Source: DATAMF01 sp964472565
Lineage (GTDB): Bacteria; Chloroflexota; Anaerolineae; Aggregatilineales; Aggregatilineaceae
Assembly: GCA_964472565.1 (NCBI GenBank)
Contig: CAYYNB010000113.1
Span: 1-19,760 of the forward strand
Length of the DNA: 19,760 bases
Reading direction: 5' to 3'
A program made the position numbers and the translations under genes. Positions 1 to 6,097 of the stretch are shown here, one piece after another. How positions within the stretch are numbered: the first letter of the stretch is position 1; each line of letters starts with the position of its first letter. The notes under the pieces were generated by a model that was not told the origin of the DNA, ran no database searches, and was given only the letters and a program-made list of their open reading frames with translations.

Positions 1-41
1 TACTGGGGGCGCAGGCCTCTGGGAGACTAGGTCCTTGCCAA
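1..41 (+). rRNA. rrf: 5S ribosomal RNA, 3' end (partial)
   Basis: The window opens inside a 5S rRNA. The run TACTGGGGGCGCAGGC, then CTCTGGGAGACTAGGTC, matches the conserved 3' third of bacterial 5S rRNA (helix IV/loop E region followed by the GGGAGA-TAGGTC segment). CCTTGCCA at the end would be the 3' strand of helix I. The 5' two thirds lie before the window, so the end near 41 is estimated. An intrinsic terminator follows at 101-120, as expected for the last gene of an rRNA operon. Confidence 0.85.
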
Positions 42-100
42 TTTCTCTCTCCCGCCTCTTCTTTTTTCTCTGGCAGGTGTGACCACCCCACAATCCCAGC

Positions 101-120
101 GACCCGTAAGGGTCTTTTTT
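101..120 (+). terminator. intrinsic terminator of the rRNA operon
   Basis: GACCC (101-105) pairs perfectly with GGGTC (110-114) around a GTAA tetraloop and is followed directly by six T residues (115-120). It lies about 60 nt after the 5S rRNA end and well upstream of the nuo promoter, so it most likely ends the rRNA transcript. The stem is short (5 bp) but all but one pair is G-C, and the T-run is uninterrupted. Confidence 0.75.
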
Positions 121-275
121 GTATGATGCAATACACGAGGTACCAGACGCGTCAACAAACAGAACTGGTTGCCATTTCCCCTTATTCAAATCTGCCAGAT
201 AATCAAGCTCATTGTCTTTTCAACGCTTATTCTCAAGCGTATTTTCTCTATTCACTTTTTCTAAGTTGAATTTAG
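121..275. other. AT-rich intergenic stretch without a gene
   Basis: No open frame with a credible start or family signal is seen between the rRNA terminator and the nuo regulatory sites. The only structure noticed is a 6-bp inverted repeat, ACGCTT (223-228) with AAGCGT (235-240), followed by ATTTTCT. It could be a weak second terminator but is not convincing. Confidence 0.5.
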
Positions 276-289
276 CTGATTTATATCAA
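276..289. promoter_or_regulatory. FNR/CRP-family-like activator box
   Basis: CTGAT-TTAT-ATCAA matches 9 of the 10 fixed positions of the FNR/Anr consensus TTGAT-N4-ATCAA. Its centre (between 282 and 283) is about 61.5-62.5 nt upstream of the predicted start site near 344-345. That is the classic class I spacing for CRP/FNR activators at E. coli promoters. The same bases also belong to an 8-bp inverted repeat, GATTTATA (278-285) with TATAAATC (299-306). Which regulator binds, if any, is inferred; Crp/Fnr-family proteins are widespread but no regulator gene is in this window. Confidence 0.4.
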
Positions 290-309
290 AGATTTCGTTA
301 TAAATCCGG

Positions 310-338
310 TTGACACCTATTTGTGTTTATGCTAACCT
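310..338 (+). promoter_or_regulatory. nuo operon promoter (sigma-A type, extended -10)
   Basis: A perfect -35 hexamer TTGACA (310-315) is followed after 17 nt by TAACCT (333-338). That -10 is weak alone (TA and the final T match) but is preceded by TGC, giving the extended -10 form TGN-TA. Transcription would begin near 344-345, leaving a leader of about 60 nt before nuoA. This is the best promoter candidate in the region, and the downstream genes are packed tightly enough to be co-transcribed from it. Confidence 0.65.
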
Positions 339-346
339 CTTTTATG

Positions 347-366
347 ATTGTTCTATTTAGAACAAT
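347..366. promoter_or_regulatory. palindromic operator, Rex-like
   Basis: ATTGTTCT (347-354) and AGAACAAT (359-366) form a perfect inverted repeat around ATTT. The inner 18 bp (348-365) have the form TTGT-N10-ACAA, the frame of Rex operators (TTGTGA-N6-TCACAA, with TTGTTA-N6-TAACAA variants known). Positions 5-6 are TC here rather than GA or TA, so the match is partial. The site begins only a few nt after the predicted transcription start, a position suited to repression. Rex senses the NADH/NAD+ ratio, which would fit a complex I operon. A palindrome for another dimeric repressor is the alternative. Confidence 0.45.
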
Positions 367-391
367 TAACGTCTGACTAACCCCATATCGC

Positions 392-395
392 GGAG
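392..395 (+). promoter_or_regulatory. ribosome binding site of nuoA
   Basis: GGAG lies 9 nt before the GTG at 405 and is the only Shine-Dalgarno-like sequence in front of nuoA. It supports GTG as the start, which also gives the N-terminus and length expected for NuoA. Confidence 0.6.
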
Positions 396-404
396 AATCC
401 TACT

Positions 405-761
405 GTGTTATCAGACTTTGCACCTATCGCAGCGCTGTTAATTTTAACCGTTGCCGTCAGTTTTCTGATCCTTTTTCTGTCCCGTATTTTTGGGCCGCAT
501 CGTCCGACGGCGCGCAAGCTGACGCCTTATGAGAGCGGAATGCAACCGTATGGTGAAGCAATTCGCCGTATTCCCGTGAAGTTTTATCGTGTCGCTGTTC
601 TATTTATTTTATTCGATATTGAAGTCATTTTTTTCCTGCCATGGGCGGTTATTTTCCGGAATTTAGGTGGATATGGTTTAGCGGTAATGGGCGTGTTTTT
701 CTTCATTTTAACGGTAGGTTTTGTATATGAATGGAAAGTTGGAGGGTTGGAATGGGAGTAA
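405..761 (+). CDS. nuoA: NADH-quinone oxidoreductase subunit A
   Basis: A 118-residue small membrane subunit of complex I that sits at the junction of the peripheral and membrane arms and helps shape the quinone site. Three hydrophobic helices are visible, at about residues 6-28, 60-82 and 88-110. The loop after helix 1 has the family signature YESGMQP and the second helix is introduced by VKFYRVAVLFILFDIE, with the conserved acidic residues of the D-x-E motif followed by PWA. The start is GTG with GGAG 9 nt upstream. It is the first gene of the nuo operon. Its last 10 nt overlap the proposed nuoB start, which suggests translational coupling. Length is normal for the family. Confidence 0.95.
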   Translation: MLSDFAPIAALLILTVAVSFLILFLSRIFGPHRPTARKLTPYESGMQPYGEAIRRIPVKFYRVAVLFILFDIEVIFFLPWAVIFRNLGGYGLAVMGVFFFILTVGFVYEWKVGGLEWE

Positions 762-1237
762 CCTCGAAACTCGGAAATATGGGGGTGGTCACCCTTCGAT
801 TGGAAGATGCAATTAACTGGGGACGCACCCGCGCGATGTGGCCGATGTTGTTTGGCCTGGCGTGCTGCGCGATTGAAATGATGGCGACTCAGGCCTCCAA
901 CTATGACCTTTCTCGCTTCGGGATGGAGCTTATGCGCCCCAGTCCACGCCAGAGTGACCTGATGATTGTGGCGGGACGGGTATCGCGCAAGATGGCCCCC
1001 GTGCTGCGCCAACTCTATGATCAAATGCCTGAACCTAAATGGGTGCTGAGCATGGGCGACTGTGCTTCGTGTGGCGGTGTCTTTAATAATTATGCGGTGG
1101 TTCAGGGTGTGGATGAAATTGTTCCAGTTGATGTGTATGTCGCAGGATGTCCGCCACGCCCGGAACAATTGATTCATGGGATTATGACCCTCCACGAACG
1201 GGTCAAACAAGAGCGTCTGGTTGATTGGGCGAAGTAG
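752..1237 (+). CDS. nuoB: NADH-quinone oxidoreductase subunit B (cluster N2)
   Basis: A 161-residue peripheral-arm subunit that holds the terminal 4Fe-4S cluster N2, the immediate electron donor to quinone. The ligands are visible: the adjacent pair C38-C39 (LACCAIEM), C104 in GDCASCGG and C133 in GCPPRPE. An additional Cys at 107 is not a standard ligand. I chose the ATG at 752 because GGAGGG (741-746) sits 5 nt before it and the protein then starts like other NuoB proteins. An in-frame ATG at 731 would add seven residues, place the ribosome site inside the gene and overlap nuoA more deeply. nuoC follows after a 16-nt gap. Confidence 0.95.
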   Translation: MGVTSKLGNMGVVTLRLEDAINWGRTRAMWPMLFGLACCAIEMMATQASNYDLSRFGMELMRPSPRQSDLMIVAGRVSRKMAPVLRQLYDQMPEPKWVLSMGDCASCGGVFNNYAVVQGVDEIVPVDVYVAGCPPRPEQLIHGIMTLHERVKQERLVDWAK

Positions 1238-1253
1238 GGTAAAGAAGGTAAAG

Positions 1254-1769
1254 ATGAACACTGCTTCTACTTCTTTAGATCAGGCTCTGCTGGATAAATT
1301 CGCGGACATCCTATTAGAGGTCCAAGAATTTCGCGGGGAAGTTACCGTTGTTCTGGGACGGGAGCATCTGGTTGAAGTCTGCCGTTTTTGCCTGGACCTA
1401 GGCTATAACTTTTTATCGGATGTGAGCGGGGTAGATTATTATCCGCAAGAACCCCGTTTTGGGATTGCATACCATCTTTACTCCATGCTCCAAAATCGCT
1501 CCTTGCGGTTGAAGGTCTATCTGTCTGGTGACGATCCAAGATGCCCCAGTATCACCCCGGTGTATCCGGCAGCGAACTGGCTGGAGCGGGAAATTTTTGA
1601 CATGCTGGGCATTACGTTCACCGATCATCCCGATTTGCGCCGGATATTGATGCCGGAAGATTGGGAAGGACACCCCCTGCGGAAGGATTATCCGTTGGGA
1701 TATGAAACAGTGCAGTTCTCATTCAATTTCGAAGAAGTTGATAAACACAAGCCCTACGCACAAGAATAA
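1254..1769 (+). CDS. nuoC: NADH-quinone oxidoreductase subunit C (30 kDa)
   Basis: A 171-residue soluble subunit of the quinone-reducing (Q) module that packs against NuoD; it binds no cofactor. The 30-kDa signature is clear at residues 111-148: EREIFDMLGI, then HPDLRRILMP, DWEGHPLRKDYPL. The ATG at 1254 is preceded by GAAGG (1244-1248). An upstream in-frame ATG at 1221 lies inside the end of nuoB and would add a lysine/arginine-rich tail, so it was not used. NuoC is separate from NuoD here, unlike the fused NuoCD of E. coli. nuoD starts 14 nt downstream. Confidence 0.94.
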   Translation: MNTASTSLDQALLDKFADILLEVQEFRGEVTVVLGREHLVEVCRFCLDLGYNFLSDVSGVDYYPQEPRFGIAYHLYSMLQNRSLRLKVYLSGDDPRCPSITPVYPAANWLEREIFDMLGITFTDHPDLRRILMPEDWEGHPLRKDYPLGYETVQFSFNFEEVDKHKPYAQE

Positions 1770-1783
1770 GCGAGATGTGAGAT

Positions 1784-3034
1784 ATGGCAGAAGTAACCGC
1801 TGGCGCTGGAACGCCTTATCAGGGTGATCTTGAAAAACTAAGAGGGCTGGTTTCGGAACGCGCTTTTACCGGCGAAACGATGGTGCTTAACATGGGGCCG
1901 CAGCATCCCAGCACACACGGGGTACTACGCGTGCTCATTGAGCTGGACGGTGAAAATCTGGTGAGCTGTGTGCCGGATATTGGGTTTCTTCACACCGGCA
2001 TCGAAAAAAATATGGAGGCGAAGAAGTACGAGCAAGCGCTCGTTATGACCGACCGGACGGATTATCTCAACAACATGGGAAATAATCTGACCTACTGTCT
2101 CGCCATTGAAAAACTTGCCAATCTCGACGTGCCTATTCGCGCGCAATATCTGCGGGTGGCGCTGGCAGAACTGCAACGCATCAACAGCCATCTGGTCTGG
2201 CTCGGCACACACGCGATGGACATTGGCGCGATGAGCGTTTTTCTCTATTGTATGCGTGAGCGCGAGAAGATTCTCGACATTTTCGAGATGATTTCCGGAC
2301 AGCGAATGATGACGAATTATATTCGTCCCGGCGGCGTGTGGCGTGATGTTACCGCCGATTTTGAACCGGCTGTGCGTGATTTTCTGGATTATTTTCCACC
2401 GCGAATTGATGATTATGAAAAGTTGTTGACCAAGAATCCGCTATGGCTGGATCGTACTGAGGGGATTGGATTCCTTGCGGCTGAAGATGCGATTGCTCTA
2501 GGCTGTTCCGGTCCGGTTTTGCGCGGATCCGGGGTCGCATATGACGTGCGGAAAGCGATGCCGTATAGCTGCTACGAGCACTTTGAGTTTGATATTCCGT
2601 TGGGCAAACATGGCGATGTGTATGATCGCTACCTGTGCCGCGTGCAGGAAATGCGCGAAAGTGTGCGGATTATTCGTCAAGTGATGGATCGGCTGCCGGA
2701 TGGTCCTGTTCGTTCGAGCAACCGGAAGTATGTGCCACCGCCACGCGCTGAGTTAGGACAAAGCATGGAAGCGGTTATCCATCATTTTAAGCTGTGGACA
2801 GAGGGGTTCCGTCCGCCGAAGGGCGAAGTGTATGTTCGGACCGAAAGCCCGCGCGGCGAATTAGGGTGTTTCCTGGTAAGCGATGGCGGCCCTAAGCCCT
2901 GGCGGGTTCATTTTAAAACGCCGAGTTTTATGCACCTGAGCGCACTGCCGCATATGTCGAAAGAACACCTGATCGCGGATCTTGTAGCGATTATTGGTAC
3001 CATTGATATTGTGCTTGGGGACTGTGACCGTTAG
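1784..3034 (+). CDS. nuoD: NADH-quinone oxidoreductase subunit D (49 kDa)
   Basis: A 416-residue Q-module subunit that forms the quinone-binding pocket with NuoB and descends from the large subunit of NiFe hydrogenases. The glycine-rich entry loop GPQHPSTHGVLR starts at residue 38, and H41 corresponds to the quinone-contacting histidine. DRTDYL (residues 90-95) carries the conserved Tyr (Y94) that hydrogen-bonds the quinone head group. The C-terminus ends in the typical DIVLGDCDR. The gene is full length. The Shine-Dalgarno sequence is weak, so translation may be coupled to nuoC, which ends 14 nt earlier. It stops with TAG. Confidence 0.96.
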   Translation: MAEVTAGAGTPYQGDLEKLRGLVSERAFTGETMVLNMGPQHPSTHGVLRVLIELDGENLVSCVPDIGFLHTGIEKNMEAKKYEQALVMTDRTDYLNNMGNNLTYCLAIEKLANLDVPIRAQYLRVALAELQRINSHLVWLGTHAMDIGAMSVFLYCMREREKILDIFEMISGQRMMTNYIRPGGVWRDVTADFEPAVRDFLDYFPPRIDDYEKLLTKNPLWLDRTEGIGFLAAEDAIALGCSGPVLRGSGVAYDVRKAMPYSCYEHFEFDIPLGKHGDVYDRYLCRVQEMRESVRIIRQVMDRLPDGPVRSSNRKYVPPPRAELGQSMEAVIHHFKLWTEGFRPPKGEVYVRTESPRGELGCFLVSDGGPKPWRVHFKTPSFMHLSALPHMSKEHLIADLVAIIGTIDIVLGDCDR

Positions 3035-3041
3035 GGAGTGA

Positions 3042-3548
3042 ATGCCTGTGTTGGCAGAAAAATATCCTGAACGTATTCAAAAGATTTTCGCTAAGTATGA
3101 GGATAAGCGATCCGGGATCATGGATCTCCTTTATCTGGCGCAAGAAGAGTACGGATGGCTGAATCAAGACGCGCTGAAGGAAGTCGCGGAACTGTGCGAT
3201 GTGGACCCAACCCAAGCGCATTCGATTGCGGGCTTCTATACGATGTTCCGCGAAGAACCGAAGGGAAAGTATTGGCTGCAAGTTTGCACTGATCTTCCTT
3301 GTGCGCTGCGCGGTGCGGATGAATTTTATCGCCAGCTCTGCGAATATCTGAATGTAGAAGACGGCGGCACCACTGAAGATGGGATGTTCACCGTTGAACA
3401 AGTGATGTGTCTCGCGGCGTGCGATAAAGCGCCTATGCTCCAATGCAATTTTCACTATCATGAAAAACTCGATATGGAGCAGATGAAAACACTTATTGCG
3501 CAGTGGCGTGCTGAAGCGGGACGGGAAAAGGAAAATCCAACCGAATAG
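3042..3548 (+). CDS. nuoE: NADH-quinone oxidoreductase subunit E (cluster N1a)
   Basis: A 168-residue thioredoxin-fold 2Fe-2S subunit (24-kDa type) of the NADH dehydrogenase module, which pairs with NuoF and carries cluster N1a. The four ligands are C82 and C87 (VCTDLPCALRG) and C123 and C127 (CLAACDKAPM), the C-x4-C plus C-x3-C pattern of the family. An N-terminal helical domain (about residues 5-60) precedes the fold and includes the conserved HSIAGFYTMF segment. A GGGAG sequence just after the nuoD stop serves the ATG at 3042. It stops with TAG. nuoF does not follow directly: two other genes lie between. Confidence 0.95.
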   Translation: MPVLAEKYPERIQKIFAKYEDKRSGIMDLLYLAQEEYGWLNQDALKEVAELCDVDPTQAHSIAGFYTMFREEPKGKYWLQVCTDLPCALRGADEFYRQLCEYLNVEDGGTTEDGMFTVEQVMCLAACDKAPMLQCNFHYHEKLDMEQMKTLIAQWRAEAGREKENPTE

Positions 3549-3552
3549 ACTT

Positions 3553-3990
3553 ATGGGTGAGAGGACTGTAGTTGAACTGGCGACAAAGGATTATGAGGCC
3601 ATTCGGACTTTATGGGAAGTCTCAGGGCTTCCTATTAAGCCTGGCGGACGCGACAGCCGAGAACAGTTTGAGCGCCAAATGGCTGGGGGAACCCAGACCG
3701 TTTTAGGTATCTGGGATAAAAACAGCCTGATCGGTGTGGTTGTGGCAACCCATGACGGGCGCAAAGGATGGATCAACCGGTTGGCGGTTCACCCTGATTA
3801 CCGGCGGCAAGGATTGGGACAGCTTTTGGTTGGGGCGGCGGAGGCAACACTGCAAGACCAGGGAATGCAGATTATCGCCGCTTTGATTGAGGACTGGAAC
3901 AGCGCCAGCCTCGCCTTGTTTGAACACGCCGGATATACCGAATTACCTGATCTTCATTACGTTAGTAAGCGAGCCAGTTCTGATGTCTAA
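3553..3990 (+). CDS. GNAT-family N-acetyltransferase
   Basis: A 145-residue acyl-CoA-dependent acetyltransferase of the GNAT fold. The acetyl-CoA pyrophosphate loop is RRQGLG (residues 84-89), preceded by the strand GWINRLAVHPDY. NSASLALFEHAGYTE (116-130) is the C-terminal motif B region seen in RimI-like members. The substrate (protein N-terminus, lysine or small amine) cannot be told from sequence. I chose the ATG at 3553, 5 nt after the nuoE stop; an ATG at 3496 would overlap the end of nuoE by about 50 nt. The last 8 nt overlap the next gene. Its place inside the nuo operon suggests co-expression with complex I, but a role in modifying or assembling the complex is only inference. Confidence 0.88.
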   Translation: MGERTVVELATKDYEAIRTLWEVSGLPIKPGGRDSREQFERQMAGGTQTVLGIWDKNSLIGVVVATHDGRKGWINRLAVHPDYRRQGLGQLLVGAAEATLQDQGMQIIAALIEDWNSASLALFEHAGYTELPDLHYVSKRASSDV

Positions 3991-4489
3991 CCTGCGGCGG
4001 ATGACCGTTATTCTGGGAAGCGTACCGATCATTACGCTGGGATTATTGATGGTGACTTACGCGATCTTACGAGCGCCCTGGCCTTCGGACCCGATGTCGC
4101 CGGGGTGGAAACCTGTGTCACATTTAGAACGGGTAAAAGGTGAGCAGAATGCGCCGGATGCCGTTGTGATTATGAATGAACCAGACAAAGACCTGATGTG
4201 GTATGCCCGACGGGGAATGGATGGTCTGGTTGTTTTGATGCTCGCACTTGGTTATGTATGCGTGATTCTGGCACTCTGGCAAAGCGGCCAACGTCCGCTG
4301 ATGGTGTTAACCGTGATCGGCGGGTTGGGGGTGTTCTACAGCGCATTTATTGGGCTGTATCTGGGGCCGATCCTCACTATGGGCGGTTTTTCGTTCGTTT
4401 TATTTGGGGCAGGGCTGGGATGGGCCAGCCTGCAACAGTGGAGCGCTCAGACGGGAACGACGACGAATGAAACACATTCTACTGCGTGA
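3983..4489 (+). CDS. hypothetical four-helix membrane protein
   Basis: A 168-residue protein I do not recognise. Four hydrophobic segments are visible at about residues 8-29, 81-99, 105-128 and 134-150. A polar loop of about 50 residues between helices 1 and 2 contains the run PWPSDPMSPGW, and there is a Thr/Ser-rich tail. The ATG at 3983 overlaps the GNAT gene by 8 nt. Its own 3' end overlaps nuoF by 23 nt, so it is almost certainly translated as part of the operon. The overlaps and the position between nuoE and nuoF suggest a function tied to complex I assembly or membrane insertion. That is inference from context; there is no catalytic motif. Confidence 0.75.
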   Translation: MSNLRRMTVILGSVPIITLGLLMVTYAILRAPWPSDPMSPGWKPVSHLERVKGEQNAPDAVVIMNEPDKDLMWYARRGMDGLVVLMLALGYVCVILALWQSGQRPLMVLTVIGGLGVFYSAFIGLYLGPILTMGGFSFVLFGAGLGWASLQQWSAQTGTTTNETHSTA

Positions 4490-5813
4490 TCTGGATATTC
4501 CTGATATTGGGCAATTTGAAACTTATGTTGCCAACGGTGGGTATGAGGGGCTGCGAAAAGCCCTGACGATGACGCCTGAGCAAGTCATCCAAACCGTCAT
4601 TGATTCAAATCTGCGGGGGCGCGGCGGCGCGGGTTTTTCCACCGGGCGGAAGTGGAGCTTTATTCCAAAAGACGTGGCGATTAAATATGTCGTGGTGAAT
4701 GCGGATGAAAGCGAACCCGGCACGTTCAAAGACCGGCAGATTTTGGAGAACAACCCCCACCAACTGATCGAAGGTGCGATGATTGCGGCTTACGCGATCC
4801 AGGCGAAGGCGGTTTATGTCTACTGCCGAGGGGAATTCTGGGACCTGGCGCATGCGCTCGAAGAACGGATCGAAGAAGCACGACAGGCTAACTTTGTCGG
4901 TGAGAATGTGCTTGGCTCCGGTTGGAGCTGCAATATGTATGTGCATCTCGGCGCGGGGGCGTATATCTGCGGCGAGGAAAGCGCGCTGCTGAACAGCCTG
5001 CAAGGGCTACTTGGGCAGCCGCGCGTCCGGCCTCCGTTCCCGGCGCAGATGGGCGGCGGGTTGTATTACCAGCCGACCGTGGTCAATAACGTGGAAACCC
5101 TAACAAATGTGCCCTGGATTCTGGTTAACGGGCCAGATGCATACAAGGCTATTGGCACACCGCAAAGCCCGGGACCGAAGATTTTCTGTCTGAGCGGGCA
5201 CGTGGTGAATCCTGGAAATTACGAACTTCCACTAGGAACCACCTTCCGGGAACTGATTTTTGAGTACGGGGGTGGGATTCCAAACGGGAAGACACTCAAG
5301 GGGATTCTGCCGTCGGGGGCGAGTGGTCCAGTGCTGCGCGCGACGGACGATGTATTGGATTCGCCGATGACCTATGAGAGCGTGACACAGTTGGGCAGTA
5401 CGCTCGGATCAGCGTCGTTTATTCTGATGGATGAGGATACGGATATGGTCTGGGCGGCGGCCAAGATGATCCACTTTTTCCGGCATGAGAGCTGTGGAAA
5501 ATGCACACCGTGCCGCGAAGGAACCTATTGGCTGGAGCGGATTTATGATCGGCTGCTGCGGGGCGAGGGACGCCTACGCGATCTCGAACTGCTGGAAAAT
5601 GTACCGCGTCAGATGGTGGGCGTGACGCTGTGCGCGTTGGGCGATTTCGCGGCGAATCCGGTGCTGGCAACGGTGGCGGTGTTCCGCGACGAATATGAAC
5701 GGTATGTGCAACGGCCGCAGCGATCTGTCACTGAAGCAGCAGCGGCGATGGATGCCTTTGATCGTCGGGCGGCGGGTGAACTACCTGAAACTGTTCCGCA
5801 AGGTGGTATGTGA
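4467..5813 (+). CDS. nuoF: NADH-quinone oxidoreductase subunit F (FMN, NADH, cluster N3)
   Basis: A 448-residue catalytic subunit that oxidises NADH with FMN and passes electrons through 4Fe-4S cluster N3. The FMN/NADH glycine-rich loop is GRGGAGFSTGRKW (residues 51-63). The second signature GAGAYICGEESALL lies at 163-175. The N3 ligands are C343, C346 and C349 (ESCGKCTPCREG), with C389 in LCALGDFAANP. I chose the ATG at 4467, giving the usual N-terminus; a longer frame back to 4350 lies inside the membrane-protein gene and has no family resemblance. The stop codon overlaps the next start as TGATG. Confidence 0.96.
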   Translation: MKHILLRDLDIPDIGQFETYVANGGYEGLRKALTMTPEQVIQTVIDSNLRGRGGAGFSTGRKWSFIPKDVAIKYVVVNADESEPGTFKDRQILENNPHQLIEGAMIAAYAIQAKAVYVYCRGEFWDLAHALEERIEEARQANFVGENVLGSGWSCNMYVHLGAGAYICGEESALLNSLQGLLGQPRVRPPFPAQMGGGLYYQPTVVNNVETLTNVPWILVNGPDAYKAIGTPQSPGPKIFCLSGHVVNPGNYELPLGTTFRELIFEYGGGIPNGKTLKGILPSGASGPVLRATDDVLDSPMTYESVTQLGSTLGSASFILMDEDTDMVWAAAKMIHFFRHESCGKCTPCREGTYWLERIYDRLLRGEGRLRDLELLENVPRQMVGVTLCALGDFAANPVLATVAVFRDEYERYVQRPQRSVTEAAAAMDAFDRRAAGELPETVPQGGM

Positions 5814-6097
5814 TGGAGCCGAACCAAGCAAAACCTGATTCGGCACAGATTCGACTGCTGAATCAAGCACTTGAAGCGATGCCTGATGCCCCGGTTCAAT
5901 ATGTGCTGCGGGGCGAGGAATGGCTGGCATACGAACAATGGGACCGCGCGCGGGCTGATTTTGAGCAAGCTATCGCGCTGGCGGAACGGTTATTGGCAGA
6001 AAGTGCGTGGGGATATATTTATCAAGGTTATATAGACCGGGCGAATGCTGGTCTACGGCATTTAGGCTCTGATTTATTTAAGGAGCAGTATGGCTGA
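5813..6097 (+). CDS. small TPR-like protein between nuoF and nuoG
   Basis: A 94-residue soluble, mostly helical protein. Residues 27-60 fit a single tetratricopeptide-type helix pair: PVQYVLRGEEWLAY, then WDRARADFEQAIALAE, with the small/large residue spacing usual in TPRs. A further predicted helix follows at 66-85. The ATG at 5813 shares one base with the nuoF stop (TGATG), and the gene overlaps nuoG by 8 nt, so all three are translationally linked. A GTG directly in front (5810) would add one residue. TPR proteins usually bind other proteins, so a chaperone for the NuoE/F/G module is plausible, but this is inferred from position and fold only. Confidence 0.78.
   Translation: MEPNQAKPDSAQIRLLNQALEAMPDAPVQYVLRGEEWLAYEQWDRARADFEQAIALAERLLAESAWGYIYQGYIDRANAGLRHLGSDLFKEQYG

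Noticed and set aside
223..240. Inverted repeat ACGCTT/AAGCGT as a second rRNA terminator
   Set aside because: The stem is only 6 bp and the following ATTTTCT is a poor T-run. A better terminator already exists at 101-120.
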